This document shows positions 10,338 to 19,627 of a stretch of 64,000 nt of DNA, piece by piece. The stretch comes from Deinococcus sedimenti (GTDB lineage Bacteria > Deinococcota > Deinococci > Deinococcales > Deinococcaceae): positions 254,640-318,639 of the forward strand of contig NZ_BMQN01000003.1 of the NCBI RefSeq assembly GCF_014648135.1, given 5' to 3'. The notes under the pieces were generated by a model. It was not told where the DNA came from. It saw nothing but the letters and a program-made list of their open reading frames with translations, and did no database searches. Position numbers and translations under genes: made by a program. Each line of letters opens with the position of its first letter. Positions within the stretch are counted from its first letter, which is position 1.

Positions 10338-10367
10338 ATTCAACAGGTTCCGGGCGTCCTGTTCAAT
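10338..10367. promoter_or_regulatory. Inverted repeat, probable operator between dehydrogenase and FadR-type gene
   Basis: ATTCAACAGG and CCTGTTCAAT are 10-bp arms with one mismatch around a 10-bp centre. On the minus strand the same bases give TTGAAC and TTGAAT 17 bp apart, i.e. a possible -35/-10 pair ending 5 bases before the ATG at 10332. A protein bound to the arms would cover this promoter. Confidence 0.5.
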
Positions 10368-10383
10368 ACCGCCGGGCGGACCC

Positions 10384-10389
10384 TATGGT
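10384..10389 (+). promoter_or_regulatory. Leaderless -10 box (TATGGT) of FadR-type regulator
   Basis: TATGGT is followed by exactly 6 bases (GAGCAG) and then the GTG start at 10396, the classical Deinococcus leaderless arrangement. It supports the choice of GTG as the start. Confidence 0.55.
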
Positions 10390-10395
10390 GAGCAG

Positions 10396-11073
10396 GTGAG
10401 CGCCCCTGTCTCCCCCACCCGCCTCGACACGGCCATGGCGCACGTGCAGCGCCTCATCCAGACGCAGCGGCTGCCCGCCGGCGCGCCCCTGCCGTCCGAG
10501 GGGCAGCTCAGCCGCGACCTGGGCATCAGCCGCGGCATGGTGCGCGAAGCGTACCGCGCCCTGGCGGCCACCGGCGCGGTCAGCCTGAGCAACGGCCGCG
10601 CGCCCCGCGTCGGCCACCTGAACGCCGATCCCGTCACGCTGATGCTCCGCCACGCGCTCAGCACCGGTCAGGTGAGCGTTCAGCACGCCCTGAGCCTGCG
10701 GCGCGCCCTGGACACCGAAGCGGCCCGCCTCGCGGCCCTGCACCGCAGCGAACCGCAGGCCCAGGCCCTCGTGCAGGCCGCCGAGCAGCTGCGCAGCAGT
10801 CCGGACCTCCTGCGTGACGACCTGCACTTCCACGCCCTGATCGCCGAGAGTTCCGGCAACCCGCTGTTCGTGCTGCTGGCCCGCACCTTCAGCGACCTGG
10901 CCGGGCAGTCCATCGCGCACGGCCGGCACCACTACGTGGACACCTTTCACACCGACGCGTTCGTCGACGCGCACCGGCAGGTGGCGCGTGCCATCGCCGA
11001 CCGGCAACCCGACCGGGCCGCGCTGGCCCTGCACCGCCACTACGAGCAGGCTGAACTGGCCACCCTCCTGTAA
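10396..11073 (+). CDS. GntR/FadR-family transcriptional regulator
   Basis: 225 residues. The N-terminal winged helix-turn-helix contains LPSEGQLSRDLGISRGMVREAYRALAA (residues about 33-60), diagnostic of GntR regulators, and the C-terminal helical domain (DDLHFHALIAESSGNPLF and the spaced His residues that follow) is of the FCD/FadR type, which often binds a carboxylate with a metal ion. The GTG start is supported by the TATGGT box 6 bases upstream; the longer in-frame reading upstream runs antisense through the dehydrogenase gene. It is divergent from that dehydrogenase and is its likely regulator. Confidence 0.87.
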   Translation: MSAPVSPTRLDTAMAHVQRLIQTQRLPAGAPLPSEGQLSRDLGISRGMVREAYRALAATGAVSLSNGRAPRVGHLNADPVTLMLRHALSTGQVSVQHALSLRRALDTEAARLAALHRSEPQAQALVQAAEQLRSSPDLLRDDLHFHALIAESSGNPLFVLLARTFSDLAGQSIAHGRHHYVDTFHTDAFVDAHRQVARAIADRQPDRAALALHRHYEQAELATLL

Positions 11074-11158
11074 CGCCGGGCTGGCCCGCGGCGCGCTGCG
11101 GTCCGGGCGTGCCCGCCCGGCGGTCTACACAAACCCGGCCGGTCGGGCGGACCCGCAG

Positions 11159-11164
11159 TAGCCT
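11159..11164 (+). promoter_or_regulatory. Candidate -10 box of ureAB-ureC
   Basis: TAGCCT lies about 36 bases before ureAB. The predicted transcript would have a short leader carrying a strong AGGAGG Shine-Dalgarno at 11184-11189, 11 bases before the ATG at 11201. Confidence 0.4.
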
Positions 11165-11200
11165 GAGCCATTCCCGTCCCGCTCAGGAGGTTCACCCGGC

Positions 11201-11887
11201 ATGCAGCTCACCGAACGCGAACGAGACAAGCTCCTGATCTTTGCGGCGGCCCAGGTGGCCCGGGATCGCCGCGCCCGCGGCCTGAAACTCAACCACCCTG
11301 AAGCGGTGGCGCTGATCACCGCGGCCGTGCTCGAAGGCATCCGCGACGGCCGGCGCGTGGAGGACCTGATGAGCTGGGGCGCGACGATCCTCACGCCGGA
11401 CGACGTAATGGACGGCGTACCCGAGCTGATCCACGACATCCAGGTGGAGGGCACGTTTCCCGACGGGACCAAACTGGTGACCATTCACGACCCCATCCGC
11501 GGCGCGGCCAGCGCGGTCGTCCCCGGCGAGTACCTGCTCGAGGACGACGACATCGAACTGAACGCCGGGCGGCCCGTCACGCCCCTCACCGTCGCCAACC
11601 GCACGGACCGCCCCATTCAGGTCGGCAGTCACTTCCATTTCTTCGAGGTGAACGCCGGCCTGCACTTCGACCGCGCCCGCGCGTACGGCCAGCGGCTGAA
11701 TATTCCCGCCGGCACGGCCGTGCGCTTCGAGCCGGGCGAGGAACGCGACGTGGACCTCGTGCCCCTGGGCGGCACGCGCGAGGTGCACGGCATGAACGCC
11801 CTAGTCAGCGGCGCACTGGACGGCGAGGGCATGAACCGCGCCGCGCTGGGCCGCGCCCGCGAGCAGGGCTTCGGAGGGGCCGAGTGA
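11201..11887 (+). CDS. ureAB: Urease gamma-beta fusion subunit
   Basis: 228 residues. Residues 1-100 match the gamma subunit ([20 protein letters not shown], then HPEAVALIT and [13 protein letters not shown]) and about 101-228 match the beta subunit ([17 protein letters not shown], then [11 protein letters not shown] and [18 protein letters not shown]). Separate ureA and ureB are the rule in many bacteria; the fused form is known from Helicobacter and some others. It packs with UreC into the urease core in the cytoplasm. The stop overlaps the GTG of ureC (GTGA), and a strong Shine-Dalgarno precedes the gene. Confidence 0.96.
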   Translation: MQLTERERDKLLIFAAAQVARDRRARGLKLNHPEAVALITAAVLEGIRDGRRVEDLMSWGATILTPDDVMDGVPELIHDIQVEGTFPDGTKLVTIHDPIRGAASAVVPGEYLLEDDDIELNAGRPVTPLTVANRTDRPIQVGSHFHFFEVNAGLHFDRARAYGQRLNIPAGTAVRFEPGEERDVDLVPLGGTREVHGMNALVSGALDGEGMNRAALGRAREQGFGGAE

Positions 11888-13605
11888 GGGTCACCCGGAA
11901 GCAGTACGCCGACCTGTACGGCCCCACGGTGGGTGACCGCGTGCGGCTGGGCGACACGGGGCTCCTGATCGAGGTCGAGCGGGACTTCACCACGTACGGC
12001 GAGGAGGTCAAGTTCGGCGGCGGGAAGGTCATCCGGGACGGGCTGGGCCAGAGCAGCACCGCCACCCGTTCTGATCCGAATGTGCCGGATCTGGTGATCA
12101 CGAACGCGCTGATTCTGGATCACTGGGGCGTCGTGAAGGCGGACGTGGGCGTGAAGAACGGGCGGATCACGGCCATCGGCAAGGCCGGGAATCCCGGCAC
12201 GCAGGATGGCGTCACGCCGGGCCTGACCATCGGGGCGAGTACCGAGATCGTCGCGGGCGAGGGGCACATCCTCACGGCGGGCGGGGTGGACACGCACATT
12301 CACTTCATCGCGCCGCAGCAGTGCTGGACGGCGCTGGAATCCGGTGTGACGACCATGATCGGCGGCGGCACCGGCCCCACGGCGGGCACGTCGGCGACGA
12401 CCTGCACGCCGGGCGAGTGGCACATCCACCGCATGCTGGAATCCCTGGCGGGCCTGCCGCTGAACTTCGGGCTGCTCGGCAAGGGGAATGCCAGCACACA
12501 GCCGCCGCTGGCTGAGCAGATCCGCGCGGGGGCGCTGGGCCTGAAACTGCACGAGGACTGGGGCACCACGCCCGCCGCCATCCACGCCGCGCTGAGCGTC
12601 GCCGAGGACTTCGACATCCAGGTCGCGATCCACACCGACACGCTGAACGAGTCGGGGTTCGTCGAGGACTCCATCCGGGCGTTCGCGGGGCGCACCATCC
12701 ACACCTTCCACACCGAGGGCGCCGGGGGCGGGCACGCGCCGGACATCATCAAGGTGGCGGGGCTGCCGAACGTCCTGCCGAGCAGCACCAACCCGACCAT
12801 GCCGTTCACGGTGAACACCATCCACGAGCATCTGGACATGCTGATGGTCTGCCACCACCTCAGCCCGCGCATTCCCGAGGACGTCTCGTTTGCCGAGAGC
12901 CGCATCCGCCCCGAGACGATCGCCGCCGAGGACGTCCTGCACGACCTGGGCGTGTTCAGCATGATGAGCAGCGACAGTCAGGCGATGGGCCGCGTGGGCG
13001 AGGTCATCACCCGCACGTGGCAGACGGCGCACAAGATGAAACTCCAGCGCGGCCCGCTGAACATTCCCGGTCTGGGCGCCGACACCCGCGCGGACAACCT
13101 GCGCGCCCGGCGGTACGTCGCCAAGTACACCATCAACCCCGCCGTCGCCCACGGCATCGCGCACGAGGTCGGCAGCGTCGAGGTCGGGAAACTGGCCGAT
13201 CTGGTGCTGTGGAAACCCGCCTTCTTCGGCGCGAAGACCGCGCTGGTCATCAAGGGTGGGTTCGTCGTCGCCGCGCAGATGGGCGACGCGAACGCCAGCA
13301 TCCCCACGCCGCAACCCGTGTACCCCCGCCCGATGTTCGCCGCGCACGGCGCCGGACCGGACACCACCTGCCTGCACTTCGTGTCGCAGGTCAGCCTTCA
13401 GGACGGCCACCTGCCGGACGTGGGCCGCCGCTACAGCGCCGTCTCACACACCCGCGACATCGGCAAGCGGGACATGATCCTCAACGCCGAGACGCCCGAC
13501 ATCCACGTCAACCCCGAAACGTACGAGGTGCGCGTGAACGGCGACCTCGTGACGTGCGAGCCGCTGGACGAACTCCCACTCGCCCAGCGGTACTTCCTGT
13601 TCTGA
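11884..13605 (+). CDS. ureC: Urease alpha subunit (catalytic, nickel-binding)
   Basis: 573 residues, full length. Metal and catalytic residues are all visible: HIH at 138-140, the carbamylated Lys221 in GLKLHEDWG, His250 in AIHTD, His276 in HTFHTEG, the flap Cys323-His324-His325 in MVCHHLSP, and Asp363 in SSDSQAMG. It hydrolyses urea to ammonia and carbamate. The start is GTG, overlapping the ureAB stop by 4 bases. Nickel loading needs the UreD-UreF-UreG-UreE set, which sits about 6 kb downstream after an insertion of unrelated genes. Confidence 0.98.
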   Translation: MRVTRKQYADLYGPTVGDRVRLGDTGLLIEVERDFTTYGEEVKFGGGKVIRDGLGQSSTATRSDPNVPDLVITNALILDHWGVVKADVGVKNGRITAIGKAGNPGTQDGVTPGLTIGASTEIVAGEGHILTAGGVDTHIHFIAPQQCWTALESGVTTMIGGGTGPTAGTSATTCTPGEWHIHRMLESLAGLPLNFGLLGKGNASTQPPLAEQIRAGALGLKLHEDWGTTPAAIHAALSVAEDFDIQVAIHTDTLNESGFVEDSIRAFAGRTIHTFHTEGAGGGHAPDIIKVAGLPNVLPSSTNPTMPFTVNTIHEHLDMLMVCHHLSPRIPEDVSFAESRIRPETIAAEDVLHDLGVFSMMSSDSQAMGRVGEVITRTWQTAHKMKLQRGPLNIPGLGADTRADNLRARRYVAKYTINPAVAHGIAHEVGSVEVGKLADLVLWKPAFFGAKTALVIKGGFVVAAQMGDANASIPTPQPVYPRPMFAAHGAGPDTTCLHFVSQVSLQDGHLPDVGRRYSAVSHTRDIGKRDMILNAETPDIHVNPETYEVRVNGDLVTCEPLDELPLAQRYFLF

Positions 13606-13617
13606 CAGCGGTTTTCA

Positions 13618-13646
13618 GGGAGACTGAGGGGTTTTCTCAGTCTCCC
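13618..13646 (+). terminator. Stem-loop after ureC
   Basis: A perfect 11-bp stem (GGGAGACTGAG with CTCAGTCTCCC) closes a 7-base loop 13 bases after the ureC stop. The flanks (AGCGGTTTTCA before, GAAACGAGC after) match the flanks of other hairpin repeats in this window, so it may be a member of the intergenic repeat family that also serves as terminator. The rest of 13647-13803 is rather AT-rich and shows no gene. Confidence 0.5.
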
Positions 13647-13803
13647 CGAAACGAGCAGGGTGAATACCCGCCGACAATATTGATAACGGCACGGCTTAGA
13701 GTTGATGTGGCGATATTTGCCGAATGCTGGATGGACAACGATCCCTTTCGGACGATGCAAACCTCGGCCGCTCTCAATAAGTCAGGCTTCTTCTTATAGG
13801 CGG

Positions 13804-14391
13804 CTATTTAAGGAGGCCCGCAAGACGTGCATCCTCTAAAATCCCGAGCGCACGCTTCTCCTCAAACTTATTCGAATAGTAGTGCTCCAGAGGTACCTGA
13901 CCCATCGGGATTCGGGAAAGATTCATATTCGTCAGCGAAAAATTGCCACTGAAGCCACTGGCAGTCAAGAAAAACAAGAGTGGTCCTCCAGCTTTTTTGA
14001 CCCCAATATAATCCCCAAGCTGGTACAGCGTCCGCTTTCCTTCCGCATCGTCCATAATTGCAGCTGGCTCTAGAAACTTCAGCTTGTCTCCTGGCCTAAC
14101 TCGGTTCGGGAGGCGGTTTTTAAGGACTTTGGTCACAAAAATCTCTCGCTCCGCATAAGGCATGCCTGACTCTTCTGTAGCTTTAAAAAAGCGTGCTTTT
14201 TCAAAGTCTCCCCTCAGGTTTCCGACGACAATGAGGGGAGACTCTTTCTCGGCTTCCTTGAAAGTCGGGTAAACGTCGAAGGAGCCTTCAATAGTTACAA
14301 CCCTTTCAACGGCCGAGCTTCTCTTGCTGATCAGTGCAATAGAGAGTGCTCCAATTGCGGTTGCGGCTAGTGTAATCGCTAAAATTTTCAT
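13804..14391 (-). CDS. Hypothetical membrane-anchored protein, AT-rich gene
   Basis: 195 residues from the ATG at 14391. Residues about 2-25 (KILAITLAATAIGALSIALI) form one transmembrane segment or uncleaved signal, with the rest predicted outside. The soluble part has SPLIVVGNLRG and a YPTFKEAEKES stretch, like poorly characterised secreted proteins that place a metal- or protease-linked domain outside the membrane; I do not recognise a specific family. Codon use and base composition are clearly more AT-rich than in neighbours, which points to recent acquisition. Its start overlaps the stop of an upstream gene remnant (TAATG), so it was the second gene of an operon that an IS element has destroyed. 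Confidence 0.6.
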   Translation of the reverse strand: MKILAITLAATAIGALSIALISKRSSAVERVVTIEGSFDVYPTFKEAEKESPLIVVGNLRGDFEKARFFKATEESGMPYAEREIFVTKVLKNRLPNRVRPGDKLKFLEPAAIMDDAEGKRTLYQLGDYIGVKKAGGPLLFFLTASGFSGNFSLTNMNLSRIPMGQVPLEHYYSNKFEEKRALGILEDARLAGLLK

Positions 14392-14505
14392 TACTGCCCC
14401 CATTTTTGCTTCAGCTCGCCCTTATCGAAGGCCTGTAGCACGTCGGAAAAACTATCGGCCGAGGGGTATGCATGTGACACCATGATGCTCGACTCTGTTG
14501 TCTCG
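14391..14505 (-). pseudogene. 3' remnant of a gene cut by an IS5-like element
   Basis: The last 37 codons of a reading frame (ending AFDKGELKQKWGQ, stop TAA) run up to the end of the IS fragment and stop there. The TAA overlaps the ATG of the hypothetical gene, so the two were translationally coupled. Nothing of the 5' part is seen in the window. Composition is as AT-rich as the following gene. Function unknown. Confidence 0.5.
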
Positions 14506-14509
14506 TTAA

Positions 14510-14667
14510 AGTGCGTCTGAAGACCGTCAGGGTGGATCTTTTGCCAGGCGACGCACCATCAGCCGAATCATGACTTCATAGACCAGGTTCTCCGCGGTGT
14601 CGATGAGCGCTTCGTCGTCCTTGGCCATCCTCCGCGACTTTCCCAACTAGGCGAAGGTTCGCTCTAA
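14510..14667 (-). mobile_element. Fragment of IS5-like element, 3' end, inverted
   Basis: About 155 bp match, in reverse orientation, the 3' end of the intact copy at 60211-61153, starting with the terminal repeat AGTGCGTCTGAA. The transposase tail in it carries a stop (CCTAG in place of CCTGG). It is broken at about 14664, where the next IS copy begins. TTAA lies just outside the terminal repeat at 14506-14509. Confidence 0.8.
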
Positions 14668-15600
14668 AGTGCATCTGAAAAACGTGCTGGCGCAGGTTTT
14701 CTCAGAGGCATCGTGCGCGCACGGTAGAGGTCGGAGGTGGAGCGCTCATGACCCGAGCTGCGTATCCAAATGATTTCACCGACGCCGAGTGGAACGTAAT
14801 TTTTCCTCTTCTGCCTCAAGCGTCATCCGTTGGTCGTCCACGGAAGTGGTCGCCGCGAGAGATCCTGGACGGGATCTTTGACGTCCTGCGGGACGGAATT
14901 GCGTGGCGGGCGATGCCGCACGATTTACCCCCTGGCAGACGATTGATCACGATCACCGTCTATGGCGACTGCGGGGCGTCTGGGAGGCACTTCATATGGT
15001 CCTTCGGGAGTTAGTCCGCCAGCGTGAGTGTCGCGCAGCGACCCCCAGTGCCGCGATCATCGACAGCCAATCGGTGAAAACGACCGAAGCCGGTGGCCCT
15101 CGCGGCTGAAAGAAAGTCAGTGGTCGTAAACGTCACCTGCTCGTCGACACCCTGGGACTCATCATGGCGATCAAGGTACACGAGGCTGATATCCAGGACC
15201 GCACCAGTGCGGTCCTCCTGCTGCGCGACCTGCCCAATGTTGTCCCACGCATGGGGCATATGTGGGCGGATACTGGGTACACCGGCAAGCTGGCGAGCGA
15301 CATCAAGACCCATCTGGGCTGGACGATGGAGATCGTCAAACGTCCCTGGTCCGGATGGCAGTGGACCTGAGCGCCAAAGGACGCACCTCCACGCGTCGTG
15401 GAGGTGCCAAAAGGGTTTGTGGTGCTGAAGCGCCGTTGGGTGGTGGAGCGAACTTTCGCTTGGTTGGGAAAGTCGTGCAGGATGGCCAAGGACCACGAAG
15501 CGCTCATCGACACCGCGGAGAACCTGGTCTATGAAGTCATGATTCGTCTGATGGTGCGTCGCCTGGCAAAAGATCCACCCTGACGGTCTTCAGACGCACT
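14668..15600 (+). mobile_element. Decayed IS5-like element
   Basis: 933 bp bounded by AGTGCATCTGAAAA at the left and TCTTCAGACGCACT at the right, near-identical to the intact 943-bp copy at 60211-61153. It sits head to the earlier fragment and is followed directly by TTAG and an intergenic repeat. The 10-bp length difference from the intact copy is explained by a 1-bp and a 9-bp deletion inside the transposase gene. Confidence 0.85.
14748..15583 (+). pseudogene. IS5-family transposase, frameshifted
   Basis: The reading starts MTRAAYPNDFTDAEWN like the intact transposase at 60291, then loses a C in the run after position 14925 (CACGATTTACCCCCTGG), which shifts the frame. A 9-bp deletion at about 15109 leaves a TGA (CGGCTGAAAG), and another TGA appears at about 15368. 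The catalytic pieces are scattered over three frames, so the gene is dead. Confidence 0.85.
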
Positions 15601-15602
15601 TT

Positions 15603-15665
15603 AGCGGTTGGAAGTGAAGTTATAGGGCGTGCCCTTGGCCCCTCAATGGAACTGGAAACCGCTGT
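15603..15665. repeat. Intergenic repeat, GGTTGGAAGTGGAATTG family
   Basis: AGCGGTTGGAAGTGAAGTT, then a GGGCGTGCCCTTGGCCCC-like centre, then ATGGAACTGGAAACCGCTGT. Close relatives lie at 23488, 24499, 49333 and, inverted, 33062. All are intergenic. The centre can pair as a short stem. Confidence 0.7.
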
Positions 15666-15676
15666 GACCGGACCAC

Positions 15677-15718
15677 GACCGGCGCCCTGGGGTATGCCTG
15701 ACCCCCAGGGCGCCGGTC
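15677..15718 (-). terminator. Strong stem-loop at the end of paoABC
   Basis: A perfect 16-bp GC-rich stem (15677-15692 with 15703-15718) with a 10-base loop lies 16 bases beyond the paoC stop. There is no clear U tract, as is common in Deinococcus. Confidence 0.7.
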
Positions 15719-15734
15719 ACAGGCGTCAGCCCGG

Positions 15735-17954
15735 TCAGGTGACCGGCTGGTCGTCCCACCCGGCGAGAACCCTGTCCAGGGTGATGGGGAAGTCGCGCAC
15801 GCGGACGCCGCTGGCGTTGTACACGGCGTTCGCGACCGCCGCGCCGACGCCGCTGATGCCCAGTTCCCCGACGCCCTTGGCGCGCAGCGGGCTGGACTGG
15901 TCGTCGAGTTCATCCAGGAAGATCACGTCGAGATCCGGGATGTCCGCGTGGACGGGCACGTGGTACTCGCCCAGGTCGTGGTTGACGAACAGGCCGAGTT
16001 CGTGGTCGACGTGCAGGGCCTCCATCAGGGCGCTGCCGATGCCCATGGTCATGCCGCCCAGGCACTGGCTACGGGCCGTGACGGGGTTCAGGATGCGTCC
16101 GGCGGCGACGACGCTCAGGGCGCGGCGCACGCGGATCTCACCGGTGTGGGCGTTCACGCCGACCTCCACGAAGTGCGCGCCGAAGCCCGCCTGCATGAAC
16201 TGCTTGGTCAGGTCCCCGAAGGTGATGCGCGCGGTGGCCTCCACGCCGCTCTTCCCGGCCAGGTCACTCAGGTCGGTGCAGTCGGCGCCCTCCCAGACCT
16301 TCCCGCCGCGGAAGACGGCACTGGCGGGCGAGTACCCGGCCTGTTGCGCCAGGGTGCGGCGCAACTCGTCGCAGGCGGCGTACACGCCGGCGGAACTGCT
16401 GTTCGCGCCCCAGGAACCGCCGGACCCGCTGGCCTTGGGGAAGTCCGAGTCGCCGAGTTTCACCTCGACCTGCGGGACGTCTAGGCCGAGCATCTCCGCG
16501 GCGACCTGCGCCAGGACCGTGTAGCTGCCGGTGCCGATGTCGGTCATCTGTGTTTCCACGGTCAGGGTCCCGCCGGGGTTCAGGCGGACGGTCGCGCCGG
16601 ACGGCTGCACGAGGTTGGTGCGGAACGCGGACGCCACGCCGTAGCCCACGTACCACTCGCCATCCTGCCGTTCGCGGGGCGCGCGGGGCCGGTCGTCCCA
16701 GCCGAACGCCTTCGCGCCGGTGCGTAGCGCGGCTGCCAGGCGGCGGGACGAGAAGGGCCGCTTCGGACCTTTTTCGGGGTCGAACTGCACGTCGTTGCGC
16801 AGGCGCAGTTCGACCGGGTCGAGGCCCAGCTGCTCGGCGAGTTCGTCCATGGCGCCCTCGATGGCGAGCATGCCGACCGCCTCGCCGGGGGCGCGCATGC
16901 TCGCGCCGGGCGGCAGGTCCAGTTCGCTCTGGCGGGTGCGGATCAGGCGGTGCTCGCCGCCGTACAGGTACTTGGTCTGCTCGCCGGCGGGTTCGCTGTC
17001 CCCGCCGGGCAGGTTCCCGGTCCAGGTGTCGTGCCCGACGGCGTGCAGGACGCCGTCCTCGTCCGCGCCGAGGCGGACGCGCTGGATGGTCGCGGCGCGG
17101 TGGGAGGTGTTGTTGAAGATCAGGGGCCGCTGCAGGGTCGTCTTGACGGGGCGGCCCAGCAGGCGCGCGGCGGCGGCGGAGAGCACCGCGTCGGAGAAGA
17201 ACAGCAGTTTCGTGCCGAAGCCCCCGCCGATGTACGCCGCGACGACCCGCACGTCCTTCTGCGGGAGGTTCAGGGTCAGCGCCAGGCCGCGCCGGACCCA
17301 GTGCACCACCTGATGCGCGGTGTGAACGGTCAGCTGGTCGCCGTCCCAGTGGGCGATGGTGGCGTGCGGTTCCATGGGTGCCTGCGACTGGTCGGGGGTG
17401 ATGTAGGTCAGGTCGACGCGCACCGCCGATTTTTTGAAGGCCGGTTCGAAGTCACCGACGACGCTGTCCACGGCGTCCTTGGGTTCCTTGCCCTGCTCGG
17501 TGGTGTCGGCCAGGGTGAACTGGCCGGGCATGCGGTCGTACTCGATCTCGATGAGGTGCGCGGCGGCGCGGGCCTGCTCGAAGGTCTCGGCCACGACGAA
17601 CGCGACGGCCTGATGGTAGTGGCGGATCTCGGGTCCGCTGAGTTGCGGGGACGCCTCGGTCTGCTGCGGGACGGGCGTGTCGCTCTTCGCCTGGGTCGGC
17701 ATGTTCTCGTGCGTCAGGACCAGCAGGACGCCGGGGGCCGCCTCGGCCGCGCGCGTGTCGATGCGCGTGACCCGGCCGTGGGCGATCTGCGAGCCGAGCA
17801 CGAAGCCGTACGTGGGCGCCTCGGGCAGCTGGTACTCGTAGGCGTACGTGGCCTGCCCGGTGACTTTCAGTGGGCCCTCGATGCGGGTGTAGGGCCGGGT
17901 GACGACGCGCTCCTGATCAATGGGGTTGGGGGGGGACGCCTGCTCGAACTTCAT
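15735..17954 (-). CDS. paoC: Aldehyde oxidoreductase, molybdenum-cofactor-binding subunit (PaoC/YagR type)
   Basis: 739 residues, close to E. coli PaoC in length and in motifs: [20 protein letters not shown] at the N-terminus, [44 protein letters not shown] and the catalytic Glu in [10 protein letters not shown] near the C-terminus. In the xanthine oxidase family this subunit oxidises the substrate, here probably aromatic or other aldehydes, at the molybdenum site, and electrons pass to the iron-sulfur and FAD subunits. It is the last gene of paoA-paoB-paoC on the minus strand and overlaps paoB by 4 bases. No PaoD-like insertion chaperone is seen in the window. Confidence 0.93.
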   Translation of the reverse strand: MKFEQASPPNPIDQERVVTRPYTRIEGPLKVTGQATYAYEYQLPEAPTYGFVLGSQIAHGRVTRIDTRAAEAAPGVLLVLTHENMPTQAKSDTPVPQQTEASPQLSGPEIRHYHQAVAFVVAETFEQARAAAHLIEIEYDRMPGQFTLADTTEQGKEPKDAVDSVVGDFEPAFKKSAVRVDLTYITPDQSQAPMEPHATIAHWDGDQLTVHTAHQVVHWVRRGLALTLNLPQKDVRVVAAYIGGGFGTKLLFFSDAVLSAAAARLLGRPVKTTLQRPLIFNNTSHRAATIQRVRLGADEDGVLHAVGHDTWTGNLPGGDSEPAGEQTKYLYGGEHRLIRTRQSELDLPPGASMRAPGEAVGMLAIEGAMDELAEQLGLDPVELRLRNDVQFDPEKGPKRPFSSRRLAAALRTGAKAFGWDDRPRAPRERQDGEWYVGYGVASAFRTNLVQPSGATVRLNPGGTLTVETQMTDIGTGSYTVLAQVAAEMLGLDVPQVEVKLGDSDFPKASGSGGSWGANSSSAGVYAACDELRRTLAQQAGYSPASAVFRGGKVWEGADCTDLSDLAGKSGVEATARITFGDLTKQFMQAGFGAHFVEVGVNAHTGEIRVRRALSVVAAGRILNPVTARSQCLGGMTMGIGSALMEALHVDHELGLFVNHDLGEYHVPVHADIPDLDVIFLDELDDQSSPLRAKGVGELGISGVGAAVANAVYNASGVRVRDFPITLDRVLAGWDDQPVT

Positions 17955-18922
17955 GCCTGTTCCTCCTGGGCCGCCTGGGCCAGCACGGCCCGGACGGTGC
18001 GGCGCAGCAGCGGCACCTTGAAGGCGTTCTGCTCGGTGGGGCGCGCGCCCTCGAACGCCCGGTCGATCAGCGTGTCGGCGCGCGCCTCACCGCTGGCCTG
18101 CGCGGCGGCGCGCTCGGCGTCCCGGACGCGCCAGGGGCGCGGCGCGACCCCGCCGAACGCCACGCGGACGTCCGGGCCGTTCACGATGGCCGCGACCGAC
18201 ACCAGCGCGAACGCGTACGACGCGCGGTCCCTGACCTTGCGGTACACGTGCGTGCCGCCGACCGGGGGGGGCAGGGTCACGCCGGTGATGAGTTCACCGG
18301 GTTCCAGCGTGGTCTCGAGGTGCGGGGTGTCCTCCGGCAGGCGGTAGAACTCGTCGAGCGTCAGGGCGCGGGGCGTGCCGTCGGGTTTCAGGGTGTTCAC
18401 GGTGGCGTCCAGCACGCGCAGCGCGACCGCCATGTCCGACGGGTGCTGGGCGATGCAGGCGTCGCTGGTGCCGACCACGGCCAGGGTCCGGCTCAGGCCG
18501 CGCAGGGCCGCGCAGCCGCTGCCGGGGTCGCGTTTGTTGCACGGGAGGTTGGTGTCGTAGAAGTACGGGCAGCGGGCGCGCTGCAGCAGGTTGCCGCCGG
18601 TGGTGGCCTTGTTGCGGATCTGCCCGGACGCGCCGGCCACGATGGCGCGCGTGAGGACGGCGTAGTCGGCCTTCACGCGCGGGTGCGCGGCGAGGTCGGT
18701 GTTCGTCACGAGCGCCCCGACGTGCAGGCCGCCGTCCGGGGTGTCCGTCACGGCGCGCAGGTCGAGCGGCCCGAGGTCGATCAGGCGGCTGGGCTGCTCG
18801 ATGTCGAGTTTCATCAGGTCCAGCAGGTTGGTGCCGCCCGCGATGAACTTGGTGCCGGGCGCCTCGGCGGCCTGCGCGGCGGCCTGCGGCGTCTCGGCGC
18901 GGGCGTACGAGAAGGCCCTCAC
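17951..18922 (-). CDS. paoB: Aldehyde oxidoreductase, FAD-binding subunit (PaoB/YagS type)
   Basis: 323 residues. The N-terminal FAD motif [14 protein letters not shown] and the later [15 protein letters not shown] are typical. The insert with spaced cysteines ([20 protein letters not shown]) matches the extra [4Fe-4S]-binding loop known in E. coli PaoB, which sets this subfamily apart from ordinary xanthine dehydrogenases. It carries electrons between the iron-sulfur clusters and FAD. Overlaps of 4 bases link it to paoA upstream and paoC downstream. Confidence 0.92.
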   Translation of the reverse strand: MRAFSYARAETPQAAAQAAEAPGTKFIAGGTNLLDLMKLDIEQPSRLIDLGPLDLRAVTDTPDGGLHVGALVTNTDLAAHPRVKADYAVLTRAIVAGASGQIRNKATTGGNLLQRARCPYFYDTNLPCNKRDPGSGCAALRGLSRTLAVVGTSDACIAQHPSDMAVALRVLDATVNTLKPDGTPRALTLDEFYRLPEDTPHLETTLEPGELITGVTLPPPVGGTHVYRKVRDRASYAFALVSVAAIVNGPDVRVAFGGVAPRPWRVRDAERAAAQASGEARADTLIDRAFEGARPTEQNAFKVPLLRRTVRAVLAQAAQEEQA

Positions 18923-19449
18923 GCGCCCTCTCCGGCGTGCACGTCCATGACGGCCGCGATGATGTTCGGGTACGCGGCGCAGCGGCAGATGTTGCCGCTC
19001 AGGCGCTCACGCAGCTCCTCGGCGCTGAAGGTCACGTCGTCCAGGTGCGCGGTGACGTGGCTGGGGACGCCGCGTGCGATCTCGTCCAGCGTCCCGACCG
19101 ACGAGCACAGCTGCCCGGGCGTGCAGTACCCGCACTGGTAGCCGTCGTGGCGGATGAAGGCGTCCTGCAGCGGGTGCAGCTGTTCCGGCGTGCCCAGCCC
19201 CTCGACGGTGGTGACGGCCTGACCGTCGTGCATGACCGCCAGCGTCAGGCAGCTGAGGACGCGCTGCCCGTCGAGCAGGACGGTGCACGCGCCGCACTGA
19301 CCGTGATCGCAGCCCTTCTTGGTGCCGGTCAGGTGCAGCGTCTCGCGCAGCGCGTCGAGCAGGGTGACGCGCGGGTCGACGGTCAGGGTGTGCGCCGCGC
19401 CGTTCACGGTGAGGGTGACGGGCAGGCGCGCGGGGACAGCTTCGGACAT
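18919..19449 (-). CDS. paoA: Aldehyde oxidoreductase, [2Fe-2S] subunit (PaoA/YagT type)
   Basis: 176 residues from the ATG at 19449, which has GGAGG 7 bases upstream. The plant-ferredoxin-type cluster is [15 protein letters not shown] with Cys further on, and the second cluster uses CGYCTPGQ and [10 protein letters not shown]. coli PaoA carries a Tat signal in front of this domain; here the protein starts directly at the ferredoxin domain ([14 protein letters not shown]), so the complex is probably cytoplasmic. A longer in-frame reading to 19560 exists but has no ribosome-binding site and no Tat motif. Confidence 0.92.
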   Translation of the reverse strand: MSEAVPARLPVTLTVNGAAHTLTVDPRVTLLDALRETLHLTGTKKGCDHGQCGACTVLLDGQRVLSCLTLAVMHDGQAVTTVEGLGTPEQLHPLQDAFIRHDGYQCGYCTPGQLCSSVGTLDEIARGVPSHVTAHLDDVTFSAEELRERLSGNICRCAAYPNIIAAVMDVHAGEGA

Positions 19450-19543
19450 CGGAACCTCCGGGAGTTGGGAATCGGGCAGGGTGGGCGGCCCGCCGGGCCG
19501 GTGCACCTGTGTACACACGGTCCGGGGGTGCGCCTGCAGCGGC

Positions 19544-19553
19544 AGGCTACCCT
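19544..19553. promoter_or_regulatory. Overlapping divergent -10 boxes between paoABC and hyp-ure
   Basis: The 10-bp stretch AGGCTACCCT gives TACCCT on the plus strand (19548-19553), 5 bases before the small ORF at 19559, and TAGCCT on the minus strand (19549-19544), facing paoA. If both work, the two operons share one promoter site and compete for polymerase. Confidence 0.35.
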
Positions 19554-19558
19554 GGGCC

Positions 19559-19627
19559 ATGCTTCACACGATCGCGTACTGGTCGGGCGGCCACCTGCCA
19601 ATCAGGTCAAGTCGACTTCATGCATGA
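19559..19627 (+). CDS. Short upstream ORF (22 residues) overlapping hypA
   Basis: ATG at 19559 follows TACCCT by 5 bases, so it would be the first codon of a leaderless mRNA. The 22-residue frame (MLHTIAYWSGGHLPIRSSRL and two more residues) ends at 19627, 8 bases into hypA in another frame. hypA itself has no evident Shine-Dalgarno, so translation through this ORF may deliver ribosomes to it. Confidence 0.4.
   Translation: MLHTIAYWSGGHLPIRSSRLHA

Noticed and set aside
13683..13799. Short plus-strand frame after ureC ending ALNKSGFFL
   Set aside because: No start signal and no similarity; composition alone does not support a gene.
19449..19560. Longer PaoA with an N-terminal Tat leader
   Set aside because: The upstream in-frame residues lack a twin-arginine motif and a hydrophobic core, while GGAGG precedes the ATG at 19449.
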